From DSUN01 sp035527715 (GTDB taxonomy: Bacteria; Planctomycetota; PUPC01; DSUN01), in contig DATKZY010000215.1 in NCBI GenBank assembly GCA_035527715.1, forward strand, positions 1 through 47,205: a DNA stretch of 47,205 bases, given 5' to 3'. Every line of letters begins with the position of its first letter. Position 1 is the stretch's first letter. Position numbers and translations under genes: made by a program. Below the pieces are notes generated by a model. It saw only the letters and a program-made list of their open reading frames with translations, made no database searches and had not been told where the DNA came from. Positions 34,978 through 44,257 of the stretch are shown in pieces.

Positions 34978-36507
34978 TCACTGCGCGCGACGCCGGCGGC
35001 GTCGCGCCAGGCCCAGGCCGCCCAGGGCGAGGAGCGTCAGGGTGCCCGGCTCGGGGATCTGGCCGGTGACGCCGGTGACGGCAAGCCAGGTGTCGCCGAT
35101 GCGAATCTCGTCGAGCGCCCACGTGCCGCCCGAGCCAAAGCTGGCCACCAGGTTGTCCAGCGTGAGCGACAGCACCTTCGAGCCAGTGACGTCCCAGACA
35201 GCGGGCGCGATGTCCACCAGGTCCGACGGCCCGTAGATCTCGAGGAAGAACTGGTCGGGCGTTGCGCCCGAGTTGGCGTCAATCCGTGCGACGAAGAGGT
35301 ACGTGGTGCCGTTCACCACCGAGATGCTGGACTGGCCGAGCGCGACGCTGTCGTCCACGATGCGGAAGAGGTCGTCACTGCCGGCTCCGAAGCCCAGGTC
35401 GGGATCGCCGTCCCCATCATCGAACTCTAGGCCGAACCAGTCGGAGCCGCCCGAGCCGGTCCGCCGTGCCAGGAAGCTGACGTAGTAGTTCTGGTCCGCA
35501 TCCATGTCCAGTGCGGCCGAGGAGGCGAGTGCCCGCGTGCAGGTGCCGCCGCCGCTGTCCTGGATGCGCTTGCCCAACGGCTCGAAGGGCACGTTGGCAG
35601 GGAAGGCCAGGCTGCTGGCGTCGGGCGGCGTGGCCAGCGCCACGCTGTTCGTCGCGTCCGTCCACGCGCCCGCAAAGCCCACGTCCGTTGCCGAGTCCTT
35701 GCCGCTCAGGACAGAGTTCGTATAGATGTAGTCGATGCCGCTGTAGGCGCGCAGCCCCTCGGGCGGGGGCGCGAGGGTGCCGATCTTCACCTCGTCAATG
35801 CGGCCGTCGAAGCTCTGGCCGATGTTGGTGCCCGCGGTGTCGCGGATGATGCTGCCGATGCCCATGGGCAGGTCGGTGTTGGCCAGCGTGGCAGTGTAGG
35901 TGCCGATGGCGCGGAGTTCGTCGTCGAGGTAGAGGTTCATGAGCGAGCCGTTCCAGACGCCGCGCACGCGGTACCAGTTGCCTGCGGCGACGCCGCCGCT
36001 GGTGTTGATCTCGGTCGAGGTGGAGGCATTGCCGAGGTGGAAATACACGGAGCCCCCAGTGCGGAGGTCCAGCCAGTAGCCGTTGTCGTTCTGCGCGCTC
36101 TGGTACTTGCGGAGGATGACCGACTGGGCGATGACGTCCGGGCGGATGAGCGCCTCGATGACGAGGGTGGAGAAGCCGCTGCCGCCGCCATCGTGCCCGG
36201 TCAGCACGTCCGAGTCCGCCACCAGGAGATGGCGGTTCGGCGTGAGGTCCGCCGACGCGGTGCCGCCGCCGGCCGGCGCGGGCGCGCCGTACGTGACGTT
36301 CCCCGTCGTGCCGTTGCGGTTGGCCACCAGGCTCCCCACCACGTCGGTGTCCGACGTCAGGGTGTCGCCGAGGCTGCCGCCGCCGGGCAGCTCGAAGCGC
36401 CAGTGGGCCACGAGGTCCGTCGTGATGGGGTTTGCCCACGCGGGCGCGCTGGCCGCGCAGGCCACCAGGACGACCATCACTGCCGCCAACATCACTTGAC
36501 GCGTCAT
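34978..36507 (-). CDS. PEP-CTERM-anchored LamG-like protein
   Basis: 509 residues from the ATG at 36507 (GGAGG 8 bp upstream). A signal peptide (A-S-A-P-A-W-A) leads into a LamG-type domain (about 25-255, L-V-A-H-W-R-F-E-L) and a second beta-rich domain (about 280-470). The C-terminus is a PEP-CTERM sorting signal: I-P-E-P-G-T-L, a hydrophobic L-L-A-L-G-G-L-G-L-A stretch and R-R-R-R-R. It should be exported and processed by an exosortase/archaeosortase-type system, which is not in this window. It lies 38 bp before the sialidase-like genes, likely one transcript. Confidence 0.85.
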   Translation of the reverse strand: MTRQVMLAAVMVVLVACAASAPAWANPITTDLVAHWRFELPGGGSLGDTLTSDTDVVGSLVANRNGTTGNVTYGAPAPAGGGTASADLTPNRHLLVADSDVLTGHDGGGSGFSTLVIEALIRPDVIAQSVILRKYQSAQNDNGYWLDLRTGGSVYFHLGNASTSTEINTSGGVAAGNWYRVRGVWNGSLMNLYLDDELRAIGTYTATLANTDLPMGIGSIIRDTAGTNIGQSFDGRIDEVKIGTLAPPPEGLRAYSGIDYIYTNSVLSGKDSATDVGFAGAWTDATNSVALATPPDASSLAFPANVPFEPLGKRIQDSGGGTCTRALASSAALDMDADQNYYVSFLARRTGSGGSDWFGLEFDDGDGDPDLGFGAGSDDLFRIVDDSVALGQSSISVVNGTTYLFVARIDANSGATPDQFFLEIYGPSDLVDIAPAVWDVTGSKVLSLTLDNLVASFGSGGTWALDEIRIGDTWLAVTGVTGQIPEPGTLTLLALGGLGLARRRRRRAQ

Positions 36508-36596
36508 CGCCTCATCCTCCATTCGTGTTGTGGAGGGCCGCCACACTCGGGCGACCGGCCCCGTGTTCCGAAAGGCTGCTGATGATGATCATGAGA

Positions 36597-36621
36597 CGGA
36601 AACAGGCCGGCCAGCCTGTTC
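36597..36621. promoter_or_regulatory. Palindrome between GntR and PEP-CTERM genes
   Basis: GGAAACAGGC and GCCTGTTCC arms form a near-perfect inverted repeat in the 127-bp gap. It could be an attenuating terminator for GntR or an operator for the downstream genes. Confidence 0.4.
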
Positions 36622-36634
36622 CTGCCGGTTCACC

Positions 36635-37462
36635 TCATTCCCGGGGCCTCCTTCTGTTGTGCACCGTGCTGGGGCGCACGTCGGCGCCCGGCTCCGGGGC
36701 GGCCCGCTCGATCCGCTCGAGTTCACGGATGAGATCACGCGGCAAGTCCGTGGGGCCGAGGCCCGTTTGCGATAGGCCCTGATGCTGACGGTCGAAATGC
36801 TCCGAGGCCTCTCGCTGGCTGGCTCGGATGTGCTCCACCAGCTGCTCGCGCGCCGTGTGGACGTCGCCACGCCGCAAGGCATCCGCGACGCGACCGTGGT
36901 ATCGGTGGGCGCCTTCCACCACCCGCAGGTCGTGCTGCTGCCGACGCATGCGGAACACGCGAGAGATCGTTCGCGTCTGCTGGACGAGCTTCATCAGGCG
37001 CGCGTTGCCGGCCGTGCGCACGAGGAGGAGGTGGAAGGCCAGGTCGGCAGCCAGGAATCGCCGGAGGCTCGCGCCATCGAGGACCGCCCGCCCAGACGCC
37101 CGGAGTTCGTCTGCAAGCCGCCCCATCTCTTGGCAGTAGCGCTCCAAACGCGTCAGTGTCTCCTCGACCACGCGCTCCGCCGCCTTCGTGATGGCGAAGC
37201 TTTCCAGGGCCTCGCGCACCTCGTAGAGCTCGGTAAGCTCCTGGCGGGTGAACGAGCGCACCACGGTGCCATACCGAGCGATGCGCTGCACGAGGCCGTC
37301 CGCGGCGAGCCGGTCCATGGCCTGGCTGACCGGAGTCCGGCTCATGCCCAGTTCCTTCGCCAGCGTGGCCTCCGAGAGCACCGAGCCCTCAGGGAACCTG
37401 CCGACGAGAATGGCTTCCTGAATCTGATCGTACGCCTTTTCGGAAAGGGCAACGGCTGCCAT
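36635..37462 (-). CDS. GntR-family transcriptional regulator (FadR-type C-terminus)
   Basis: 275 residues. Residues 5-70 form the winged helix-turn-helix (Y-D-Q-I-Q-E-A-I-L-V-G-R-F-P-E-G, L-A-K-E-L-G-M-S-R-T-P-V, L-A-A-D-G-L-V-Q). Residues 75-225 are an all-helical FCD-type ligand domain (E-L-Y-E-V-R-E-A-L-E, D-L-A-F-H, E-G-A-H-R-Y-H). In this subfamily ligands are often sugar acids or related carboxylates; here it is unknown. About 50 residues of disordered tail follow. Being upstream and co-oriented, it likely controls the PEP-CTERM/sialidase/URO-D genes and itself. Confidence 0.85.
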   Translation of the reverse strand: MAAVALSEKAYDQIQEAILVGRFPEGSVLSEATLAKELGMSRTPVSQAMDRLAADGLVQRIARYGTVVRSFTRQELTELYEVREALESFAITKAAERVVEETLTRLERYCQEMGRLADELRASGRAVLDGASLRRFLAADLAFHLLLVRTAGNARLMKLVQQTRTISRVFRMRRQQHDLRVVEGAHRYHGRVADALRRGDVHTAREQLVEHIRASQREASEHFDRQHQGLSQTGLGPTDLPRDLIRELERIERAAPEPGADVRPSTVHNRRRPRE

Positions 37463-37499
37463 GGGGAAAGTCCTTCCGGACTCTGATGATTCCTGGCAA

Positions 37500-37554
37500 T
37501 GGAATACACCTGGAATGTTAGCGGTATTCTATAACGGGCAGCCGAGCTTGTCAA
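37500..37554 (-). promoter_or_regulatory. GntR promoter with overlapping operator-like repeats
   Basis: Minus-strand TTGACA (37549-37554) and TAGAAT (37526-37531) have a 17-bp spacer. An inverted pair GAATAC (37502-37507)/GTATTC (37524-37529) and a tandem TGGAAT (37500, 37511) overlap the -10 box, consistent with autorepression. The remaining 37555-37983 has only an imperfect 25-bp direct repeat (37749-37773, 37839-37863). Confidence 0.55.
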
Positions 37555-37983
37555 CCCATTCGGGATTGTCAGATTCGGCCTGGTTTGCGGGGAGGTCTGG
37601 TAAGACAGGTCTTGATAAGAGAAGTGCTTCTCCGCACAATGAGCGTCCCTTGTCTCTCCCCCGTCCCGCCCCCCTTTTGGCGTAACGAACCCCAAGGCTC
37701 GCGCCGCAGATGCCAGCACTGGGAAGGCTGGATCAATACGGTTCTGACGGGGGATGGCGAGGGAGACCGAAAACGTAGGGTACGGCCAGACCGCCTCCCA
37801 GGAAGGCTCCCCATCCATGGCGTTTGTTCCGGGAAACGGGGGGCGGCGAGGGGGACGGAAAAGGCGTCGCTACGTCTCGCCATTGGCCGTTTCCTCTCGC
37901 GTTGGTCCAGGTGATGGCCGGCGATCATCCTACCGTTCACGGCCCCGGGGATCAACCCTGGGAGAAGAACGAGGCACAGGGGC

Positions 37984-38011
37984 TTGCGGCGAACTGCGGT
38001 TGCGGTAGAAT
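37984..38011 (+). promoter_or_regulatory. Promoter of esterase A
   Basis: TTGCGG (37984-37989), 16 bp, TAGAAT (38006-38011), 50 bp before the ATG at 38061. Confidence 0.5.
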
Positions 38012-38060
38012 GGCGCCCATCGGCGTTCACGAGCGAAGTGGGACATTTCGGGGAACACCC

Positions 38061-39863
38061 ATGCGCAGCCTTCGACGGGTCTTGCAGATCCTGGCCAGCG
38101 TCGCGCTGGTGTGGCCGGGGACGGCCCTCGCCTCGGAGCACGGCGAGGAGGAGTACCTGATCGTCCCGAAGGGCTACACGCCAGAGAGGGCCTGGCCGCT
38201 TGTCATCGTCGCGCAGAATCAGGTCTCGGGCAAAGCGATGGAGTCGGTGCCGTACTTCGCCGCCTACTGCGGCTCGGAGGGCTGCCGGGCGCCGCTGACC
38301 GAAACCGCCAGGAAGTACAACATCGATCCGTTCCGCATATACGCGACGGGCTTCTCCCGGAGCGGCCACGGGCTCCTGGAATGGACCTGGGTGCACCCCG
38401 ACTGGTTTGCGGCCATCGCGCCCGTCTGCGAGGACATGCGGGAGAAGGCGCAGTACAAGAGACAGAAGATCGAGCTGCTGAAGTACATCCAACAGACGCC
38501 GACGTATCTCTGGCACGGCGACCACGACAGCTTCCTCGCCACGGGCAGGAAGAACTACGAGCTGATGAAGGCGGCCGGCTGCCCCGTCCAGTTCGGCACC
38601 TATTCCGGCGGCCACGGGCCGGACCCCCTCTACTTCAACGACATCCGCAAACTCACGGACTTCTTCGACCAGCACGTCCTCAATCCCTATCCCAAGGACA
38701 TTACCAAGGTGATTGACCGCAACACCGGAACGCGGGCATTCTGGGTGGATGCCAAGGTGGGGAAGATCACCCCCGACGCCGACTATCCCGTCTTCCGCGT
38801 GAAGGCGAAGGATGGCAATGTCATCGAAGTCGAGGCCAACGAGGGCGTGAAGAAGCTCGGGCTCTACCTGACCGACAAGGTCGTGGACATGGCCAAGTCG
38901 GTCACGGTCACGTACAAGGGCAAGGAGGTCTTCAAGGGGCAGCCGCAGCCCAGACTGACGGTGACGCTCAACGAGGGAGAGATCAGCGCCGTCCCCCCGG
39001 CCGGCGAGCGGCCGCTGTGGGAGGAGCTGGAGGAGATTCGCACCCAGCCGAACGAGACCGGCGCCTTCGACTGGCTTTACCTGGACCTGCATACCGCGTT
39101 CGACGACCCCCGCCTCGGCAGGGCCATTCCCCGGCGAGTCAGCCTCGACCTAGGCTTCCGAGCGGCCGACGCCCCGAAGACGGCCAGGATCGTCCCGAGC
39201 TCAAAGCGGTTTGAGGCGCTGGCGGTAGCGGACCCCAAGGCGGCGGTTAGGTTCGATGTGGCAGCGCTGGAGCGGAAGCTGCCCGTGGAGGTGGCCACCG
39301 ATGCGCGGTGCTTCGGCCTCGCCGGCTCGGTGGACGAGCCCGGCGGCGCCAACCTCGCGAAGCTGGTCCCTGCTGCCGAAGGCAAGAGCGGCCAAGTTGT
39401 GCTGGTGCGAGTCCGCCTGGCCAACAAGGGGCAGAGGGACGTCGCCGCCCTGGCCCGCCTCGAGCGGTCGCCCTTCATGAGCTACCCGGTCGGCATCTGG
39501 CCCCAGGGCGCGGAGAAGGGGGAGTTCGCCAAAGGCATCTTCGAGGTGGCCGGCACCCACGGGGTGTCCTGGCAGTACTTCAACATCCACGGCAACGAGC
39601 CGTACCAGGTGCTCGGCTTCCTGATGCTCGACCCGGGCGCCCTGGCGAAGGTCACGCCCGTCTGCCATGCGGCCTACCGCAGCCCGCTCTGGGCCGTTCA
39701 GCGCGAGCTGACGCTCAAGGCCGGGGCGGCGCTGGAGCTGCCGCTGCTCCTGATCTCCGTCCCCTCGAGCGATCCCAAGAGCGACAAGCCCAAGGTCCCC
39801 GACTTGGCCGGGATCATCGAGCGCATCAAGCCGGACCTCCTGAAGGCGATGCGAGAGACTTGA
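38061..39863 (+). CDS. Secreted alpha/beta-hydrolase esterase (esterase A)
   Basis: 600 residues from the ATG at 38061, which begins a signal peptide (P-G-T-A-L-A-S); the open frame extends upstream without one. Residues about 25-220 are an alpha/beta hydrolase of the PHB-depolymerase/feruloyl-esterase type: nucleophile elbow G-F-S-R-S-G-H, then L-W-H-G-D-H-D (acid) and S-G-G-H-G (histidine). Residues about 225-600 add beta-rich domains of unknown function. It resembles esterase B at 42927 through the first 300 residues. Likely releases ester groups from plant or algal polysaccharides; substrate unproven. Confidence 0.8.
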   Translation: MRSLRRVLQILASVALVWPGTALASEHGEEEYLIVPKGYTPERAWPLVIVAQNQVSGKAMESVPYFAAYCGSEGCRAPLTETARKYNIDPFRIYATGFSRSGHGLLEWTWVHPDWFAAIAPVCEDMREKAQYKRQKIELLKYIQQTPTYLWHGDHDSFLATGRKNYELMKAAGCPVQFGTYSGGHGPDPLYFNDIRKLTDFFDQHVLNPYPKDITKVIDRNTGTRAFWVDAKVGKITPDADYPVFRVKAKDGNVIEVEANEGVKKLGLYLTDKVVDMAKSVTVTYKGKEVFKGQPQPRLTVTLNEGEISAVPPAGERPLWEELEEIRTQPNETGAFDWLYLDLHTAFDDPRLGRAIPRRVSLDLGFRAADAPKTARIVPSSKRFEALAVADPKAAVRFDVAALERKLPVEVATDARCFGLAGSVDEPGGANLAKLVPAAEGKSGQVVLVRVRLANKGQRDVAALARLERSPFMSYPVGIWPQGAEKGEFAKGIFEVAGTHGVSWQYFNIHGNEPYQVLGFLMLDPGALAKVTPVCHAAYRSPLWAVQRELTLKAGAALELPLLLISVPSSDPKSDKPKVPDLAGIIERIKPDLLKAMRET

Positions 39864-39999
39864 CGCCCGCCACGCCACGGCCTATGCTCTGGCTCATGCG
39901 CTGATCCGTTCCGAGTACCTGTCAACCCTCGGGCAATCCCGGCGCGCGAGTGGAAGTGTTCGTCCAATCGGCCCCATTGGCCCTATCCAACAGAACCCC

Positions 40000-41787
40000 A
40001 TGCTCAGGTCACTGATCGACATCCTGGACCGGGCCTACCAACCCGGACGCCATCGCGATCTTCTGTTGGCCCTCTGGGAGCAAGAGCGCTGGTTCGACAC
40101 GCATCATCAACGCGTCGCGGCCGAGATCGAGCGCGATACGCTCACGAAGGCTGGGCTCTCGGACGTCCGCTTGGCCACCTACCCTTGCGACGGCGAGACG
40201 CGCTACCAGGATTGGATCACACATCTGGCGTGGGATGGCCCGTCGGCGCGACTGGCCGCCGACGATGGGACTGTTCTGGCCGACCGCTCCGAATGCCCCG
40301 CGTCCGTGGTCTACTGGAGCGGGCCGCTGGCTTCGCAGGCCCTCCCGGCCGTCGGTGAGGTCGTGGACGGGGATGCCCTTGCGACCATTGCCCACGAGGC
40401 AGTCAACGGGAAGTTCGTGCTCACCGCCAAGCCGCCGCTGGAGATGAAGCATCGGCTCCTGGGCACGAGTCCCCTCGCGGTTGTGAGCGACTTCCTCGGC
40501 CAAGGTCGAGGCTACACCGAGCACACCACCAGGTGGTGCAACACCTGGTCCGATGGACCCGACGGCTGGTACTTCCACGCCGGCGACCGGGTGATGACGG
40601 GCTTCTGTCTCTCGCCCGCCAAGGGGAAATGGCTCCGCCAGCGCCTCGCCGCGGAACCTTCCCTCAAGCTCGGCGGCTTCTGCGAGGCGCGGCTCTACGA
40701 GGGCCTCGGCCAGAATGTCACGGCTGTGCTCGAGGGGGCAGACCCTTCGCACGAGATCTGGCTCTACGGCCACGCCTGCGAGCAGGGCGCCCACGACAAC
40801 GTCAGCGGCGTGACCGTCCTCGTCGAAGCGCTGCGGCTGCTGAACGAGCTGATCGCCTCGGGCAAGCTGCCCAAGCCCCGCCACAGCATCCGCATGATCG
40901 CCACTGAGGAATGCGTGGGCATGGTGGCTTTCGCGACCCTTCACGACGACCTGCGCCGACGGGCATTGGCGGGCATGAACGTGGACGGCGCCGGCGATGC
41001 TGCCGACGCTGAGCGCCCGTACGTCGTCCACTACGGCCCGCTCAGCCACCCGAGCTTCGGCTGGGCGGTTGCCGCGCTCATCGGCGCCACGCTTCAGGAG
41101 ATGGCCGGCGACGCTTGGCACTTCCGCACCAGGCGGTTCGTCCCTTCCGCCGACGATATGATCGCCGATCCCCACTGTGGCATTCCAGCCATCTGGCTGG
41201 GCACGGGCGGGGCATCAACGGGTTACCACTCCAGCGCGGACACCCCCGAGCTCTGCACCGACGATTCGCTGCGCTGCAACACGCTCCTGGCCGCTGCGTG
41301 GGCCTATGCCATGGCCTCGCTGGACGGTCGCTCGGGGGCGCAACTCGTCGGGCCAGCGACAGAGTGGATCGGGAACTGCATTCTCCGCGACGGGAATGAC
41401 GACTCCGCCCTCCTGAGCCGCTGGGTGGCGGGGCAGGTTCTGCGGAGCATGGCCCGCTGGGGGATCCACCAGTCCGTGTACGAGCCGTTCGCCGCGGAGT
41501 ATGCCTCTCCCGACGCCGAGCCACTGCCTGGCCTGCCGAGCAGCGGGCCGCGGTACGCGCGCACCGTCTGGGGCACGTGCACCTTCGAGACGATGCCTGT
41601 GGAGCGCCGCAGGGGCCTCAGCCGCTGGTCGAGCTGGATCAACGCCGGCCTCTATTGGAGCAACGGCGAGATGCCCCTGCCCGCCGTCGAGCGCCTCGCC
41701 CGCGCCGAAACAGGGGCCGCCCCGGACGCGAGCCTCGAGCCGGGCTTCGCGGCCTGCGTCGAAGCGGGCACCATGGTAAGGAGGTGA
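40000..41787 (+). CDS. M28-like metallopeptidase
   Basis: 595 residues, no signal peptide. Metal-ligand landmarks of the M28 aminopeptidase group are visible: L-Y-G-H-A-C-E-Q-G-A-H-D-N-V-S-G-V, T-E-E-C-V-G-M and H-S-S-A-D-T-P-E. The domain surrounding them (about 245-440) fits; the first 200 residues are the inserted domain typical of DUF4910-type members. It probably removes N-terminal residues from peptides in the cytoplasm. There is no obvious ribosome site before the ATG. Two bases past its stop comes the TTG of the next gene, so an operon is clear. Confidence 0.75.
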   Translation: MLRSLIDILDRAYQPGRHRDLLLALWEQERWFDTHHQRVAAEIERDTLTKAGLSDVRLATYPCDGETRYQDWITHLAWDGPSARLAADDGTVLADRSECPASVVYWSGPLASQALPAVGEVVDGDALATIAHEAVNGKFVLTAKPPLEMKHRLLGTSPLAVVSDFLGQGRGYTEHTTRWCNTWSDGPDGWYFHAGDRVMTGFCLSPAKGKWLRQRLAAEPSLKLGGFCEARLYEGLGQNVTAVLEGADPSHEIWLYGHACEQGAHDNVSGVTVLVEALRLLNELIASGKLPKPRHSIRMIATEECVGMVAFATLHDDLRRRALAGMNVDGAGDAADAERPYVVHYGPLSHPSFGWAVAALIGATLQEMAGDAWHFRTRRFVPSADDMIADPHCGIPAIWLGTGGASTGYHSSADTPELCTDDSLRCNTLLAAAWAYAMASLDGRSGAQLVGPATEWIGNCILRDGNDDSALLSRWVAGQVLRSMARWGIHQSVYEPFAAEYASPDAEPLPGLPSSGPRYARTVWGTCTFETMPVERRRGLSRWSSWINAGLYWSNGEMPLPAVERLARAETGAAPDASLEPGFAACVEAGTMVRR

Positions 41788-41790
41788 GCC

Positions 41791-42933
41791 TTGCCGCAGA
41801 AGCTGCACATCACAGTTGCGGGGGCAGGCAAGGGCGGCCCCTCGATGGCCGCGCACCTGGTCTCGATGGGCTTCAACGTGAAGCTCTATGAGTTGCCGGA
41901 GTTCGAGCACAAGCTGAAGCCCTTCATCCAGCGCGGCGGGATCGAGTGCGATGGCGAGGTGAAAGGCTTCTTCACGCCGGCTGCGATGACCACCGATGCG
42001 GAAGAGGCGGTCGCCGACGCCGACATCGTCATGGTCGCCGCAATGGCCATGGGGCACGATGCGATCGTCAGGAACCTCCTCCCCCAGACCAAAGACGGCT
42101 CCCTCGTGGCCTTCAACACAGGCTACTATGCCTGCCTTCGCTTCCATCCGGAGTTCAGGCGGCTCCGGAAACGCGTGATCCTGGCGGAGACGGACATCTT
42201 GCCCTATCTGTGCCTTCGCACCGGCCCCCACAGCGTCCGCATTGATGGCATCAAGAAGGAGGTCGGCGTGGCGGCTCTCCCCGCCTCAGACACGCCCGCG
42301 GCCCTGAAGCTTCTGCGCAGGACGAAGCTGCTGCGCTTCTTCCCCCGCAAGCACGCGCTCGAAGTCTCCCTGAGCAGCATGAACCTCCTCTTCCACGCCC
42401 CGATCGTCCTGTTCAACATGGCGGCGAGCGAGAACACGAAGGGCAACTACGTCTTCTATCGCGACGGCGTGTCGCCGGGGATTGGCAGGATCATCCACGC
42501 GATGGACGCCGAGCGCATCGCGATCGGCAGGAAGCTCGGCGTGAAGCTCCTCGACTGCGTGGCCGCCACGAAACGCTACTACGCCGACTACAGCGTGACG
42601 GGCGACACGATTGACGAATGTCTGCGCACCAACCTCGCCTACGCCAAAGACGTCTTCCCCATGCCAAGCATCCGCGACTTCGCCGTCTTCCGCCAGGACC
42701 TCGCCTATGGCCTGCCCCCCATCGTGGAGCTTGGCAGGCTGCTGAAGGTCCCCACGGCGACCTTTCGGATGATCGTGGACATCGCCAACCTGGTCTGCCA
42801 AGCCGACTACATGAAAGAGGGCCTGACCCTCCGCAAGTTGGGCATCGCGGGTATGACCGCGAGCACCCTGTTGCGGTACCTCAGAACAGGCGAGACCGCC
42901 TCCCGAAGGACAAAGGGGATGCCATCATGCTGA
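41791..42933 (+). CDS. Opine/octopine-dehydrogenase-family NAD(P)-dependent protein
   Basis: 380 residues from a TTG at 41791, chosen because a near-perfect Shine-Dalgarno (AAGGAGGTGA) ends 3 bp before it and overlaps the previous stop. Rossmann motif V-A-G-A-G-K-G-G-P-S near residue 9; the C-terminal region with H-A-P-I-V-L-F-N and D-A-E-R-I-A-I-G matches the octopine/nopaline dehydrogenase helical domain. Such enzymes reductively join a keto acid to an amino acid or oxidise the product. Located between a peptidase and an esterase; its stop overlaps the next start by 7 bp. Confidence 0.8.
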   Translation: MPQKLHITVAGAGKGGPSMAAHLVSMGFNVKLYELPEFEHKLKPFIQRGGIECDGEVKGFFTPAAMTTDAEEAVADADIVMVAAMAMGHDAIVRNLLPQTKDGSLVAFNTGYYACLRFHPEFRRLRKRVILAETDILPYLCLRTGPHSVRIDGIKKEVGVAALPASDTPAALKLLRRTKLLRFFPRKHALEVSLSSMNLLFHAPIVLFNMAASENTKGNYVFYRDGVSPGIGRIIHAMDAERIAIGRKLGVKLLDCVAATKRYYADYSVTGDTIDECLRTNLAYAKDVFPMPSIRDFAVFRQDLAYGLPPIVELGRLLKVPTATFRMIVDIANLVCQADYMKEGLTLRKLGIAGMTASTLLRYLRTGETASRRTKGMPSC

Positions 42934-44087
42934 GAAGGGCCGCCGTGGTCATAGCGATCGTCGTGACGTTCGGCCTGAACGTTCCGGCCGGCGTCTTGAG
43001 CGTGCCCGAGAGCTACACCCCGGAGAAGTCCTGGCCGGTGATCGTCTCGCTTCAGGACAACCCCGACCCGGCCCTGACGGCCAGAAGCCCGTACTCCCTG
43101 GTCCATGCCGGCGGGACCGGCGTGGAGTGTTCCAGCAAGATCCACAGCTACCTCAAGGACCTGGTGGCCAAGTACAACATTGACGTCAACCGCATCTATG
43201 GCACGGGCTTCTCGCGGGGCGGCCACGAGCTGCTGGAGCAGGCCTGGCACTACCCGCACCTGTTCGCGGCCATCGCCCCGGTCTGCAACGACCTGCGGAG
43301 TGAGCCGAAGGTCTTCTTCGTCAAGCACATCCAGAACACCCCCACGCTCCTGCTCCACGGCGACCACGACATGTTCCTCAGGACCGGCCAGCGGGTTCAC
43401 GAGTTGATGAAGGCGGCCGACTGCCCGGTTGAGTGGGGCACCTACCCCGGCGGCCACACGCCCGAGGCGCCATTCAAGAAGGACATCTCGCTCCTGACGA
43501 AGTTCTTCGAGAAGCGCACGTTCGACCCCTACCCCAAGGAAGTCACGCACGTCGTCACCCATCCCCGTTATGCCCGAGCCTTTTGGACCGACTGCTACCT
43601 CGTGGGGAGCTTCCTGGACAAGCCTCCCGCCGCGCCGGACGGGCCGCCCCCTGCTTCGGGCTTCCCTGGCGCCATGCAGAAGCCCTACGCCCTGCGCGCA
43701 GCCGTCTTTGTCGTGCGGGTGAAGGAGGGCAACCGCATCGAGGTCCAGGCCAACGAGCACGTGGCGGCGCTGGACCTCTACCTGACCGACAAGCTGGTCG
43801 ACATGTCCAAGCCAGTCACCGTGGTCATGGAAGGCAGGCTCTTCCGGGTTTCTTGTGGGTGCCCCCAAGATGTTGGGGGGAAGACCTGGGGGACCCGTCC
43901 CCCAGACCCCCTGGGATTTATCGCTTTCGAGCCACCGCAGCCTGCCCAGAAAGCCGAGAGGGGACGAGCGCGTCGAGCGATCATCCCCTGCTGCGGCGGC
44001 GCCGCTGGGGCGCTCGGGTCGGTTCCCACCGGAGCCCTATCCTCCTCAGCGGCAGGCGGATTGCAGCACGGGCTGCGGTGGCTGTAA
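42927..44087 (+). CDS. Esterase B, truncated by a palindromic element
   Basis: 386 residues as open, but only about the first 305 are native. A signal peptide (1-25) precedes an alpha/beta hydrolase domain like esterase A: G-F-S-R-G-G-H elbow, L-H-G-D-H-D and P-G-G-H-T. Similarity to esterase A continues to T-D-K-L-V-D-M-S-K-P-V-T, then the frame runs into the element at 43841-44211 and ends in low-quality sequence (G-C-P-Q-D-V-G-G). The 300-residue C-terminal part present in A has been lost. The hydrolase core may still be active. Confidence 0.75.
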   Translation: MLRRAAVVIAIVVTFGLNVPAGVLSVPESYTPEKSWPVIVSLQDNPDPALTARSPYSLVHAGGTGVECSSKIHSYLKDLVAKYNIDVNRIYGTGFSRGGHELLEQAWHYPHLFAAIAPVCNDLRSEPKVFFVKHIQNTPTLLLHGDHDMFLRTGQRVHELMKAADCPVEWGTYPGGHTPEAPFKKDISLLTKFFEKRTFDPYPKEVTHVVTHPRYARAFWTDCYLVGSFLDKPPAAPDGPPPASGFPGAMQKPYALRAAVFVVRVKEGNRIEVQANEHVAALDLYLTDKLVDMSKPVTVVMEGRLFRVSCGCPQDVGGKTWGTRPPDPLGFIAFEPPQPAQKAERGRARRAIIPCCGGAAGALGSVPTGALSSSAAGGLQHGLRWL

Positions 44088-44211
44088 AGCGGTAAATCCT
44101 GGGGGTTCGGGGGCAAAGCCCCCGAAGCTTCGGCCGTCGCTTTGGCGCCGGGAGCCCCGCCCCGAGCCACGAGGCACAACGGGTAGTGGCTACCCACAAA
44201 GAACCCTGAAG
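43841..44211. mobile_element. 371-bp palindromic MITE-like element inside esterase B
   Basis: Terminal inverted repeats of 20 bp (43841-43860 and 44192-44211, 17 of 20 matching; GTGGGT inward). Inner inverted repeats of about 37 bp (43902-43940 and 44073-44108) share GATTTA, CGCTTT and GCCACCGCAG. No transposase. The break in esterase B similarity coincides with the left end within a few bases. Target duplication not evident. Confidence 0.65.
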
Positions 44212-44257
44212 CGGCCCTTTTGTTTTCCCATCTTCTTGCCTCCGCACGTCTGTCTTT

